DNA from: Clitopilus passeckerianus
Taxonomy: Eukaryota > Basidiomycota > Agaricomycetes > Agaricales > Entolomataceae
DNA: 64,000 bases
Assembly: GCA_944990035.1 (NCBI GenBank)
Contig: CALYLX010000007.1
Span: 1-64,000 of the forward strand
Direction: 5' to 3'
Part shown: positions 24,819 to 36,107 of the stretch, one piece after another
Position numbering within the stretch: the stretch's first letter is position 1
How the letters are laid out: every line of letters starts with the position of its first letter
Notes under the pieces: generated by a model
The model's input: the letters and a program-made list of their open reading frames with translations, nothing else
Told to the model about the DNA's origin: nothing
Database searches by the model: none
Program-made: the position numbers and the translations under genes

Positions 24819-25886
24819 GACAAAGTCCTTCCGTTCAGAAAGGAATAGAGCTGTCGAGAAGAAGTCGAAGAATCTCTTAGAAAAGCCAATTAAACAGGTA
24901 TAATTGTAGTCCGAGGCATGAATCCAACTGTTTCCGTCGGCGCGAAGGTCAGTATTGCGGAATGTCAAGAAACATGTAAAGACACACGTATGAAGCCAAT
25001 GTTATTGTGCGGTCCTATGACGCCCTAAGTCCGTGAATTGTCGTTGTAGTCGTTGACGTTGCTGAGTCCCCTCCACGACTTTGACGGTTACGTGAACGAC
25101 CCACACAGAAAAACAAGCTCTCGCTGTAAACTCAGTATGGAAGGTGCCTGAGAATGTCCCCCGGCTTCATCAATCTGTCTCTAACAACGGCTCAAAATCC
25201 AATCGCAAGTTCAACTCAATTGTCCGGTAACTAGCTGCCATGGGTAGCTTATTTCCGTAGACATTCAATAATACCTTTATCGCCACCCAAAATCAAAGGC
25301 AAATCGCAGAAGCACAGGCGAGCAAATTGCACATAAATCTATTCGACAACTTTTGAAGTTCTTCGGGTGAGGCATATGGTTGCCAAAGCTACAAGAATAT
25401 CGAATCCGACGAATACAAGAGTCCTATTGGCATTACAGCGCCACTGGTGCGACTATTTAGGCGAAATTTCTCATGTTAGTTAACTTTGACATGATAAATG
25501 ACACCAAGAGTAGAGTAAATTTGCGATACTCGGATCAGAGGTTTATATTCGAATAAAAGGAATAAAAGGCTGAAATGGTTGCGAGCTTAAATGTTGAGTT
25601 GCTGAGGAAAGGCAATTGTGTTCTTTGTAGTACAACGTCAACGGCTTTCAAGTCAAACAAAAGTTGGAACCAGTGACCACCCGGTGGCGCAGATCCTGGT
25701 TCTCGCCTTTTTCCCTTCCGTGAGGACCAAAACTATCGGCTTATTCTTTCCCTCTGTTTCCTCCCTTTTCATATCTTCAAACCTTCTTCTCATTCACATT
25801 AACGACGAAAGACTGCAATACGACCAAAAACTCTCATTGACACGACCCTCAGACGACACAACCACGCATCAGCCTCGAGGTTAACG
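24819..25886. other. divergent promoter region between the unknown large gene and bHLH gene 1
   Basis: 1.07 kb with transcription leaving in both directions. A doubled AATAAAAGG element lies at about 25554-25569, roughly 320 bases before the bHLH start, and could serve as a TATA-like site. The stretch from 25690 to 25880 is C/T- then A/C-rich as in 5' UTRs. No gene seen. Confidence 0.45.
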
Positions 25887-26983
25887 ATGGAACAACACCA
25901 TATTCCAGATGATCACTCAAATATGAACGCTCCCTATGGCTTTTACGGTGAACAGGACCCTGGTTTCATCGGCTACGGTGCTCCCCAGATAAGCAACAAT
26001 TTCCAGGTGCACGCAACGCGTGGGTCCAATGCCTTTTCAATGTCGAAACTCGTGCCCACTCATCATAATCTTTCTCTTTACACTTTACAGGCAACCATCT
26101 CGCTGAACTTCAGCAGCACCAGTCTAACATAGGATCCTACCAGCATCTTTCCCTGATTCCGCCCCATCAATATACTGGCCCCGTGTATGGCACGTCCTCC
26201 CCGCCTCATGGTTCCCTGCCGATTTCTGCTTCACCACCCCCTCCTCCCTCTCCTGACATGTATGATCCCATGTCGCCTCCTGTTTCCGGATCAGATACAT
26301 CGGCAGACGGACTTTACCACCATTCCAATAGTAGCGGGGCAAACTCTCCTTCGTCTTCACGAGCAAACTCCCTAGTCCATCGACACGTTCGTTACAACCC
26401 GACACCCTCTCCAACCAGCTCATCTGGACGTAGAAGAAGCCGTTCACGCGATTCCGACGACGATAACGAGATGGGCAGCGCCTTTGTAGAAAACCTCGCG
26501 CACTCTCGCAAGGAAGCCACTAGACGACAAAGAATAGAAGCGGAACAGCGCCGCCGTGATGAACTTCGCGATGGCTATGCAAAACTCAAGGACGTCTTGC
26601 CTGTATCTAACCAAAAAAGTTCCAAGGTTTCGCTCCTGGAGCGTGGTGAGTACCCCATTCTACTCTTTCTCCTTTCATCCCATGGCTGACCGGTCTCTCC
26701 GCCAGCAACCAACTACATCATTCAGCTGGAAAAAAACAATGCTGAGATGCAGGCACGTCTTGTTGATCTAGATGCTGAAATACAAAGACTTCGAACCACC
26801 AACGAAGCCATATCCCTCAATTCTGGTCATACCCCACCAGCTGGCCTCGCGGGAACTCCAGGGCCCGAAGTCAGCACCCCTGGCCCTACCCAGCACTCGT
26901 TGACTTCTGTGAAAGGACAAGAGCCCCCATCAGAAGATTCCAGCCCATCTGCAGCAGCTACACCCTCCGAAAGTGGATTCTAA
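25887..26983 (+). CDS. bHLH-leucine zipper transcription factor, copy 1
   Basis: Predicted 321-residue nuclear regulator from exons 25887-26019, 26091-26645 and 26706-26983, frame verified. The N-terminal 150 residues are Pro/Ser/His-rich. The bHLH starts near residue 200 with RRQRIEAEQRRRDELRDGY, loop VLPVSNQKSSK, and helix 2 VSLLERATNYIIQLE, which runs into a short heptad zipper (NNAEMQARLVDLDAEIQRLR). The basic region has the Glu-9/Arg-13 pair that in MAX-type proteins reads CANNTG E-boxes, but Arg replaces His at position 5. The C-terminus is Pro/Thr/Ser-rich. An intron (phase 1) splits the Ala codon in LLERA; the paralogue at 32508 has the same intron. E-box binding is predicted; targets are unknown. 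Confidence 0.9.
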
Positions 26984-28600
26984 TCGATTGTAACGGCTCA
27001 ACTACACATGGGCGCTGGTGCCCCTCTTTTTTCCCTCGCTATCGTGTTCATCTTTTGCTTTTTGGACGCCTACAGATATCATTCATGCTATTCTTGATCT
27101 TTTCATTTTCACTTCTCATCATCTTCTCCATCACCATCTCTTCTTCATTTATGCTATCATCATTTTTTTTTTGTTTTCCCGGCTTCCGGCAGGAAAAAAT
27201 GGTTTCTATAATCGATGACGCTTTATGCTGACAAGACGAGTCCGGCAAGGAAGAATGTCTTTCCCAGTCGTTTCCACGCCGAGCGTAGACTCCACGAAAT
27301 CGACCTTCTTCCAACCATTGACCCATCTCACATCTGCAGGACAGAACTGTGACTTGACGTCGCTACGGTGCTCTCCATAAGACTTCCCCTTCCCCCAATT
27401 CTCTGGAAGGAACGAGGAAAACGTGTTCGCGACAAATATCACGCGGCAGCCTCGTTGATCGATGATCGTCCGTTCCTCTCCACCCCTCTGTATTCCTTCC
27501 GGCGCTTGGATATTGGAAAGACACTTCTTGCATCAGCCTGAGCAGTTCCGGGAGACTCCGTCACAGAAGCAAGAAAGTGTATCTTCCTGATGTCTTTGGA
27601 CAGAAGCACCGTCAACCACTCCCGTTCCTAACCTTGCCTTGCCACGTTTTTGCCTCATCATATTCCAATGCCCCATCGTCTGGAAACGTGGTCAACGAGG
27701 AGCTTAGATCTAACCGCTTATCTGCATCCGATCCGATAACCCAATCATGGAACCCATTTCTCCTCCATCCCCCTCCCCAAGGCCCCTCGATGACGATACC
27801 ATTGCTTCCCGAATTCCCGGCTTTTTGACAATCATTCACCCACTTCCTTTACTTGCATTGCAAATTTACGGCTCCGCGAGACGAACAGTTCCTCAATTGA
27901 TGGAGGATACGACATTTCTAATGATTCTTGACGAATGACAATTTTCTCTAATGACACGTGCTCATCGATTTTCCAATGTCGAAAGCCACTTCCGTATGTC
28001 ACGATTCACATTTCAAGATTTTTACCACTCTGGCCATGTCAAGAACGCTTGAAGCTTCATCCAAGGCACTATCGAGACCGACTGGCCAATGCGAATGCGA
28101 GCCATTGCTCTGGATGAGATGACGCGCATCGTGTTTGTGTTACGCGTCGAGATGGTGCGTACGCACTAGAAGTTAATGGGAATCTTGCTTAGAGTGGTGG
28201 TCGTTTCACATATGGTACCAAAACTCTACAATAGACGGTTCGAAACTGCTCGCATATACATACACATGGACACTTTCTTCTACGCAGTTTACCTGGTAAT
28301 TCTCCTCTTAGAATGAACGTTTCGCTAGCTTCGTGATAATATAACGCCGAGTCACTTCCTTCCTTAGAGTACAGATACGAGAATGATCACCTACTCCATT
28401 TCATAAAGGTCCCAGGTGCGAATCCCTCTCCGAAGATGTGTAGATGTCAAAAAAAAAACATAGGAGTCCGGAGAAGCGAGAGGCAGCCATTATCGATAGA
28501 TTGAAGATTACACGTGCACTTAGACGCGACAGCGGCAACTTGGCCCTAACCCCCGCGAACGCTCTCGAGGAAGCTCTTCTCCCAATTCTGAGAAACGCAT
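26984..28600. other. gene-poor region 3' of bHLH gene 1
   Basis: The first 250 bases are T- and CT-rich and probably 3' UTR (T-run near 27165-27176). The rest holds only short frames without family resemblance. Two CACGTG E-boxes occur in the wider spacer, at 27955-27960 here and 28511-28516 within this stretch; roughly one is expected by chance in this length. Confidence 0.4.
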
Positions 28601-28619
28601 GGCCAGAATCCTGAATCAC

Positions 28620-29230
28620 AGAGCGCTTTTTTTATGACACCACCGCGTTGTGTGGCGTTTCACCTTTTGAGCTGTTAAGACCTGGTTCGCGTCGAGCCGT
28701 TGAACCAGCGAAGGGGCATATTCTAGAAGCTCGAAGACGCCGTTGAAGTTCATCTGAGAGTGTGCCATGTTTCAATGCAATGTGTTCGAGCATCATAACC
28801 GATAGGAGAGATGAGAAACGCAAGTTCTTGGGCCTCAAGAGGGAGCTTGCCTCATTGCATTTGACTGTCTTGAATCTCCTTAGAGCAATCAGCTGATGCA
28901 CCGATTGTGTTAGAGCAGAGATCATGGCTCCAAAACACACTCAAACCCTAGTGATGTCCAGGTTATTTTGTCCACGGACATCAGGTCCTGATGACAGTCG
29001 ACTAAAGATCCCGAAAGCATCGAAAACGCTGGACCATTCAATTCGATGCCGAGAGTGGCTAGTGCGTACGAAAGCCTGTTCGCAAACTCGTGCTATGTTT
29101 GATCTAATCCTGTTGGTGATGAGCACGGCGGTCATGGATTCGGGAGGGAGATCTCTGTTGAACAGAGTTTGAGATGGAATCCATTCTATACTTCCAGTTC
29201 TTCCTGGGTCCGCTGAATGTGGGGAACCAG
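28620..29230 (-). pseudogene. possible decayed F-box/LRR-like gene
   Basis: Minus-strand frame at about 29160-28941 reads NRDLPPESMTAVLI, then NIARVCEQAF, HRIEWSSVF and NNLDITRV. This follows the agaric F-box pattern (LPPEIM...IF, RVCxAW, PRLWSSV, LDI), with substitutions and a stop (TGA at 28941-28943). A second frame, 28940-28632, continues with LRFSSLLSVMMLEHIALKHGTLS, resembling the post-F-box region of these proteins. No plausible splice or start restores a full gene, so I read it as a relic. The match is by eye and weak; a chance frame remains possible. Confidence 0.35.
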
Positions 29231-30139
29231 GGCCAGAGAAGCGACAGATTGTTGGTACAATCAATGTTTACGGGTGAGTAATTTCGCTTGCTTTGGCAGC
29301 TGGACAGGTTAATCAAGTCCTCCGCAACACATGTATGGGGAGTTTATTGAAAGGTGACGAGAATCTGCGGTTTAGGTTTGATGAACTCTCAGTCCAGCCG
29401 TAGGCAATCGAGGGCCGAGAATCGAAGAACAGACATGTGAGCCAACTGTGTGGCTCTTCGTGATATTTTTTCCTTATCTTACCAGATGACCGATGATCTG
29501 AAGGCACCAGTTAGGATTCTTTCCATTCGAGGGCCGCTGCGTCACCTTGGACAGCTGTCAAGAGGAATCCCAGGTAAAATCTCGGGCAGACCGGTACGAA
29601 TATTTTCTCCAATCAGGAGGGCCGGCGTTTCAGCAGCGGCATTAAGGAATGGCCTAGCTTGAGAAATCTGCATTCTCTGAAAGGTAGAATTGTACTTCTC
29701 CGAGTTTGAAGTAGCCTTTTGCGTCGGGAAAGCCTGCATTTGGGGTCGGTGGCTGCCCCCTGTGAATCGTTCAAAGACGAGCTCTGGTGATCAGCTGAGT
29801 GTCACACATATGGTCATTGATAGTCACGTACCAAGATGTCACGTTATCCCTCTTCTCGGTTGCCTCTGAGCGACTGCTCGTGGTGTGGTGTAACGAAGGG
29901 ACGATTTCTAACGACCTCACGCACCTCCATTAACGATCATTTGAACTGTACATTATCTTACATTGAAAGAACAAGAACAAATTAGAACCTAGAGATGTGG
30001 TGCGCGGAATTCGCTCTTATCAGCTTAGCATGAATGAAAGGCTAATCACCTGGCTAACTTAGGTGTGATAACTGTCTTCTAGTTTTTCCTCTGGTCTGTT
30101 ATCAGTCCCTGGAAGTCATTTCGATCCGGTTTCTGATAG
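29231..30139. other. spacer upstream of the four-helix membrane gene
   Basis: No recognised family or RNA gene. The missing first exon of the membrane protein gene beginning at 30140 should lie in its last 100-150 bases; I could not place it with confidence. Confidence 0.4.
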
Positions 30140-31108
30140 AATGTTCAGAGAGCTGGTGCGATCGCCTGGGCCGCCTTTGTCGCCGTGAGCATCCAACATT
30201 CTCCAAGCCTCGTGGAGCGCGAGCTAACCGACTCTGCAGCTTTACAGCATAGCAGGAGGTCTCTTCCTCCTCATTAAAGGCCAATTCTTCTTCTTCACAT
30301 ACCCAGAATGGTGAGTAACGTTGCTTATCATCCTGCACTGTGCTCATTCTTAACAGGCAAATATACGGCGGCATCGGCGTCGGTGTTGGAGCAGGCGCTG
30401 TCATTAGTGCCCTCGCACTCTCGAACGTTCGTCTGACTCGATCTCTCTCTTCACTGTGCCAATTGTAACTCGCTTTCTCTCCATAGCGCTCCTACATTTG
30501 GATTAGGGCTATTAAATTCCTATGGCCCTTCCTGATCGTCATTTCAGCTATCCGGGCAATACTGATGATCGTGCAACTCCAACGCGGGTGAGTCACTCTA
30601 GCCTTTTCCAAAACTTGTTTCCGCGGCTTCGAAGAATGTTCTTTTTGGGCCCCTGCCACTGGAATTCTAACTTGTATGAATATATTGGCTGATCTACTTC
30701 GGCTACCGCAGGAAAGACAAGATCGCATGGGAGTGTAATCACGGTGGCCAACTCTGGACCGAAGCTGCTGCTGCTGCTACCGGAACTACCACATCCGCCT
30801 CGCTACCGGGCGGGTTCTGCACAACAGGGTTCTCTAGCCTCTGGACGGCATTCATCATCTCGCTTCTCGCTGACATTGTCTGTCAGGTTCGTCCCTTGTT
30901 TCCGTTGCATTCTCTGTTCCGTTGACGGAAGTATTTCCTCTTCACAAGCTCTATTTGTTCTTTTTGTCCTGGAGGTTCTCAAAACGGCTCGAACATTATT
31001 CGAACATGAAAGGGCCGTTCCATGGAGGTAAGGGTCTTTAAAATCTATTCTTCTACTTTCGTGCATTGGATTGATCGCTTGCGGAACCTAGGATACTACA
31101 ATGCGTGA
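30140..31108 (+). CDS. small four-helix membrane protein, uncharacterised fungal family
   Basis: Exons 30140-30184, 30240-30310, 30357-30426, 30487-30587, 30712-30888, 30949-31027 and 31092-31108 join in one frame, about 185 residues plus an unplaced first exon. The order is a helix (GAIAWAAFVA, LYSIAGGLFLLIKGQFFFF), TYPEW, a Gly-rich helix (IYGGIGVGVGAGAVISALAL), a third helix (FLWPFLIVISAIRAILMIVQL), a loop KDKIAWECNHGGQLW with CTTGF, and a last helix (LWTAFIISLLADIVCQLYLFFL). The end, KRLEHYSNMKGPFHGGYYNA, agrees with my memory of agaric hypothetical proteins of the same layout. The two loop cysteines may form a disulfide (inference). The topology is MARVEL-like but no homology claim is made. 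Confidence 0.75.
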
Positions 31109-31635
31109 TCCCTCGTCCCTTCCCGGTACCCCTAGCCCTTGTGTGGCTGCCATTCCTTTCCTATTCTTGGACATTCTTGGACCCTCTTTCGATATCAACC
31201 TCACGTATATCTTTATGACCTTTGATGACGACTGTTAACGCCTCTTACGACCTCTTAAGTTATTCTTTTTGATGAATTGTATCTATCAGTCCATGTGATC
31301 ATAATCGTTTGCCACAGGCTGACATGGTGTGATAGCAGGCGCTTGCTTCTGTTCTCAGAAGGTGGCTCTCCAAACCTGGCGGGAGCAATTCCCACCACTC
31401 ATTCCGGAAAAACTATGCAATCGAGGAGATGGTTTGTGCATACGAGTCGGTCAGCACTGGACAGCCTTTCGCAAAGTAAGTTACCCGCAATGACTTTGAT
31501 CGGGAGTATACCGAGTGTAAAGCGACTCAAACAGGACACTGCATTTGGAGGAGATCAACTCTCACTCAGCCATCTGCAAGAGCTTGACAAGTATTAAAAA
31601 AACGTTGCATGCCGAAGCGTCACAAAGTTGACTGC

Positions 31636-31679
31636 GCGCCGGACAAACAGTGAGGCACACATAACAGGGCGTCCGGCGC
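31636..31679. repeat. 9-bp perfect inverted repeat, 26-base spacer
   Basis: GCGCCGGAC at 31636-31644 and its complement GTCCGGCGC at 31671-31679. It lies about 830 bases before the bHLH gene 2 start. It could be a cruciform or a dimeric regulator site. No flanking target duplication seen. Confidence 0.5.
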
Positions 31680-32255
31680 AGATGGGAATCTCCCGAATCG
31701 ACCATACTGTGCAATAGTGGTTTAGGGCACAAAAGATCTTCACAGGTATAACGCCCCGTCCCTCGGGATTCGGATCATGATCTTGGACTTATGGAGTTCA
31801 ATCGATATTTGGAACATAGGCTACGGCTTTACCGGTACGTTGTTCTCTGTGAAAGGACAGGTTCTGACAATCGACTCGATGCAAAGGTCACCGGACGGCC
31901 GGTGCTGGTGAATGATAAGAAAGAATCTCACTATAGAATTTCATAGAACTGGTTCAAGGTGGGTTAAGCGATTGCCGATGGGAGATGAAAGTTTCCTAAT
32001 GAACGACATGGTTTATGGATAGCTGTAGGTCCGAGATTGTGCAGAAATGAAGGGGGAAATGGTCCTCCACACAGCACCTCCCGAACGACGGCGTCTTCAA
32101 AATACTTCCCAAGTCGGAGGAAATCCCGAATATCAGCCTGGTCCAGCCTTAAACCCACCAGAATGGTAAGTGTGAGAAGCAAAGCGTCTGGGAATCCAAC
32201 CCCGATTATCCTGCCTCGAGGCATTTCACAAACCCTTAAGGATGAAATTTCCTCC

Positions 32256-32262
32256 TATAAAA
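32256..32262 (+). promoter_or_regulatory. TATA box of bHLH gene 2
   Basis: TATAAAA, followed by a pyrimidine-rich tract and about 245 bases of leader with a probable intron before the ATG at 32508. Spacing and context fit a core promoter of a well-expressed gene. Confidence 0.6.
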
Positions 32263-32507
32263 AGCCCACTACCTTATTCTGACCCTTCCTCACCCCCCTC
32301 CCCTCCTCTCGCTTTTCCGCCCCCCTCCGTTGACTTATTTCATTTCAGTTGTTACCACCCTTTGTTGTCTGTGGTGAGTAACGATATCTTTGACAACAAC
32401 ATTGTTCGGCTCATTCTAATTGTCCGTCGCCACACAACAGGTCGTCTTGTTCTTTTTTTCTTTTTAACGAACTTCCTACATCGCGAGTCGATATCACAAC
32501 ATTAGCA

Positions 32508-33538
32508 ATGGCCGCCTCCCCTCAATTCGCTATGGACGCTTTCGAGCCCAAGAACGCCAACTTCATGAACGAGGTCGACACCTTCTCGTACCTCGACAAC
32601 GGTCTTGAGTTCATGGGATCCTATCACGACTCTCCTGCTTTCGGTGTTCCCATCGGTCGTAAGTACATTTCATACTTCAGCCAAGTATACATTCTCATTC
32701 ATCTCCTTCAGTTCCCAGTCCGGCTATGGGCTTGAATGCTCTTAACCTGACCACCGTTGGTGATTCTTACACCTACTCGTCGCCTACTCGCCCCTACACT
32801 CCCCCCGATGGTGCTAGCATCTCTCCTCCTGCTCTTGGAGGCTACACCCTCTCGGCTGGCGAGCTCTCCTCTGATGGTATGCCACCCACCTCTGGCCGTG
32901 CCAGCCGTGGCAGTGGTACCCACTCTCCACCCGCTTCTCTCCCTTACGGCGCGACCGTCCCCAGGTCACACCGCTACAATCCTATCATGGCGCCCACCAC
33001 TCGCGCTAGCGTGAGAGGTGCAACCCACAGGAGGAGAGGAAGCTTGAGGAGCAACGACGATTCGGATGAGGACGATGACCAGGATTTCCAACCCTCCTCG
33101 GTATCAGGAAATGCCGACGTGTAAGTATTCGCTTCCCCTTCTCCGATGTCGGATTTAGTCTCATCCACTTCCTGTAGCCGCCGCGAAACCATTCGCAAGC
33201 AACGCATCGAGTCTGAGCAACGTCGCCGCGACGAGCTCAGAGACGGTTACGCACGCCTCAAGGAGACCCTCCCGGCGTCTAACCAGAAGTCTAGCAAAGT
33301 CTCTTTGCTCGACCGTGGTATGTGATTTCAGCTAATCTTGAATTTACCAATATCCCTAATATGATGTTCTCCAGCGACAAGCCACCTTCGCTACCTCGAC
33401 TCCGTCAGGGAACAGCTTGAGACCAAGCTCAGGATGGCAGAGACTGAAGTTCAGCGTCTCCGCAACGTCAACGAGGCCCTCATGCTCAACACTGCCCGAC
33501 ATGCCATGCCCGGCAATGTCCAGCCCTCCTCGTTCTAG
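32508..33538 (+). CDS. bHLH-leucine zipper transcription factor, copy 2
   Basis: Predicted 287-residue paralogue of the 25887 gene. Exons 32508-32658, 32712-33120, 33178-33317 and 33375-33538 close in frame. After a short acidic/aromatic leader and Ser/Pro-rich middle with a DDSDEDDDQD patch, the bHLH reads RKQRIESEQRRRDELRDGY, loop LPASNQKSSK, and helix 2 VSLLDRATSHLRYLDSV, with zipper heptads in EQLETKLRMAETEVQRLR. The basic region keeps Arg-5, Glu-9 and Arg-13 as in copy 1. The intron in the Ala codon of LLDRA is at the same place and phase as in copy 1, and an extra intron precedes the basic region. Codons are heavily C-ending (GCC, ATC, AAC, CTC), unlike copy 1, which with the TATA box points to high expression. 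It ends GNVQPSSF. Confidence 0.92.
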
Positions 33539-35298
33539 ACGCATCATCCCTCTGCTCTCTCCTACTTACGCCACGACCTCAAAATAACGCGCATCGCGAC
33601 TATTGGGTTTACTAATTCACACAACTGCATTGATTTATGACACACGGACTTATACGCATCATCACTTTATCCTATCTCACGCATACTTACGACTGCAATT
33701 ACGACGCGGCCGCTCTTCGTCTTCGACGACGCCCTAGGCTTTTATGCGTCAGCGACGCATTTCCATCGTTGCAGGTCCCCCGCTCGACACGTACCTTACA
33801 GCCGTGCTGTGCCTCTCGAACCCCGTGGGTTTTCGAGAGTGGAAGCTACCACGAAGACATCCGACGACGACGATGGACTACCTGGAAGACATGGTAGATA
33901 CTTCAAGTGGACAAGACAACGACACAGGATCGGCGGTAGCGCTTTGAGGCGCAACATCCCTCCCCACCTCTTGATTGAGTGTGCGGTGTAGGGTGCGTGC
34001 CTCGCCTCATCGTCGACGCTTTCCTGTACTTCACCTACTCGGTTTACGACTGTCTGTCCTGGTTGTCATCCCACTTCCTATTCATCCCATCATCATTGCT
34101 TGAGGCGACGACCACTTTATTGTGGTTCCGTGCCTCGCCTTGTGCCGACACACCGGCGTCACCTCGTCCGTTCTTCAACACTTCATTTACGATCTCTTGC
34201 CCACCTCAACTTCATCATATGGATCTTTCCTCTACAGCCTATTGATCATGGGTGTACCTCTTCGACGCAACGGTCCTCCGTCATCGTTACCACGCACTAG
34301 CATTGCATTGAATGTTTATTATGCTTTGAATTATTTGCATACCCTCACTCTCACCGCGTCCGCCATTTCACCCATTCATATTATCCGTCTTCTTCCCCTT
34401 ACACGAGTCGTCGGCTGATCACCGTCGTTCTCGTTTTCACCTTTCCCGCACCGGTTCCCCCCTTCCTTCATCCGTCTTTTTTTTCTTCTGTATCGCCTCG
34501 CTATCGGCTCGTTCACTGGCTGACGGCATTCGCTCGCGTCTGCACACCCCCGCTTCCACCGCATGCCCGGCACTGCATGCAGCAAGTGGTGTCCTATATG
34601 AACACTGCATCCCGGACAGCCTCGGATTGTCATTACGGCGGATCTTCTTCATTGTCCTCGCGTGGACATCTTGTTTTGTGCTCTAGTTTGGATTAGGACA
34701 ACATCCCCCACCATCTCATCGCCGCCTCTTCCTCTCGTTCGGTCCAACGGGCGTAATAGTCGCTGCCGCCTGCTCTGGCATGCTCAACGACGAGACTCGA
34801 CTCGCGCCTTCCCTGCCTTCGTTTCGACTCTTTCTCTCTCCGCCCTCGCCGTTTTCGCGTTCTCCTCCGCCTAGCTAGTCTACGGTGGCTGTTGATACCG
34901 GATCTGCGCTTGAGCTGAGCGGATTGGTTGGATCGCGATGTGGGCGGGTCGGCCTGGGTTTGGTTTTGTTAGCGGGCTCGTCGGGGTCGGTTGTATCGGT
35001 TCTCATGTCTTTTGGTCTGGATGACGACGCGGAGGCTTCGTGGGTAGTTGGGTAGTAGTTGCTCGAAGCTTCTCTGGTTGTTGTTTGGTCATAGTATTGC
35101 TAGTCGGTATCTTACGCCTTATTCCTCGTCCTACTTACATATCACTTGCATCCATTCGACTCGATTTAGTAGTAATGTCTTTTGATAGTCTAATAACGTC
35201 TTTTATGCATTGTTCACAACATTTCTGTCTTCGTGTGCAACGAGTGAATTGAGAATGATGACATTGATCTGAGGATCCTCTTGAGAGCTACGACAACA
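33539..35298. other. 1.76-kb gene-poor, strand-asymmetric region
   Basis: From about 33640 to 34870 the plus strand is strongly C/T-rich (TCG, CCTC, CTT repeats without a fixed unit). At about 34905-35060 it switches to G/T-rich, with clustered GGG runs near 34947-35000. No protein family is recognised in any frame. It could be an unusually long 3' UTR of bHLH gene 2 or a separate noncoding transcript. The last ~200 bases serve as the Med11 promoter. Confidence 0.45.
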
Positions 35299-35987
35299 AT
35301 GTCTTCGCCAGACCGCGACGAACAGCAGGAAGAACTTGATATTGATCCTATATGGACTACCAGCCGTACAGCACGACAAATCTATGCTCTCGGTGAAGTT
35401 GAAAAGGTACTGTCCTCGTAGGTAGAAAGCCCTTGACATTCTCATCCCTTTGCTCTGCCGTAGGACATAACGCGACTTCTCTCCCTAGCAGGATCCTCAA
35501 TATCCCTTCTAACACTCCCACAAACGGACGAATCTAACGACAACCTCCCACAAGGGGAAGAACGCTCCGAACAATTCGTCCTCGAAGTCAGCGAATACTT
35601 TGAAAGATTGGACGTATGTTTCCCCATCTTCTCGATTTACTACCTTTCACCCTAATCCTATATCATTATCTCCAGTCCATCCAATCCGCCATCCGCTCCT
35701 CACTGGCCCACATCCGGCACGCACGAATAGCACCCTCAGCAATCATAGCTCCCGACCAAGGCTTCGCGCCGCCCTCCCTCGGAATCGGCCTCCCGCAATT
35801 ACAACAGCATGATTCTGCCCTTGGGCTGCAGGAACAGCGAACGCAGAGGGATGCGTGGCAGGGGATTCTTGACGCTCTTACGAGGTTGAAGGCTGCCCAG
35901 GAGAACGAGACGGAAGGTCCGAATGCTGCATCTTCTGCCGCTGGTACGGGTACGGAAGAAGAAGGGCAGGTGAGGATGGAGGAGTAG
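35299..35987 (+). CDS. Mediator complex subunit 11 (Med11)
   Basis: Head-module subunit of Mediator, the bridge between activators and RNA polymerase II. Exons 35299-35406, 35464-35613 and 35676-35987 encode 189 residues, frame verified. The family core is near residues 18-95: IWTTSRTARQIYALGEVEKDITRLLSLAGSS, LTLP, then an FVLEVSEYFERLDSIQSAIRSSLAHIR helix. The two helices around these blocks pair with Med22 in known structures. A Gln/Ala/Glu-rich tail follows and is disordered. Assignment rests on the pattern of the N-terminal helices, because Med11 sequences are short and diverged. The gene is convergent with cofactor A, their stops 120 bases apart. Confidence 0.75.
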
Positions 35988-36107
35988 TTGCTGCTGAGGA
36001 AGGTACACCGGATATACTATTGTACTACAATAATGGTAATAACCCTTCAGCCTGTGAGTTATACGCGTAAACTATCTTCGTTCATTCATTCCTTGAAACT
36101 GATATTA

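Larger units (their letters stand above)
31109..32507. other. promoter region of bHLH gene 2
   Basis: 1.4 kb without a recognised gene. It carries a 9-bp inverted repeat (31636-31679), a CACCGG/CCGGTG palindrome (31889-31904), a TATAAAA at 32256-32262, a C/T-rich tract at about 32280-32345 typical of strong fungal promoters, and a likely 5' UTR intron with donor GTGAGT near 32372 and acceptor ACAACAG near 32441. Confidence 0.5.

Noticed and set aside
24819..24968. 50-codon N-terminal extension of the large unknown protein
   Set aside because: Open only from a TTG codon; the ATG at 24818 is the first usable start.
27955..28516. Two CACGTG E-boxes between the bHLH genes as autoregulatory sites
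   Set aside because: About one is expected by chance in the 5.5-kb spacer, and neither is close to either start codon.
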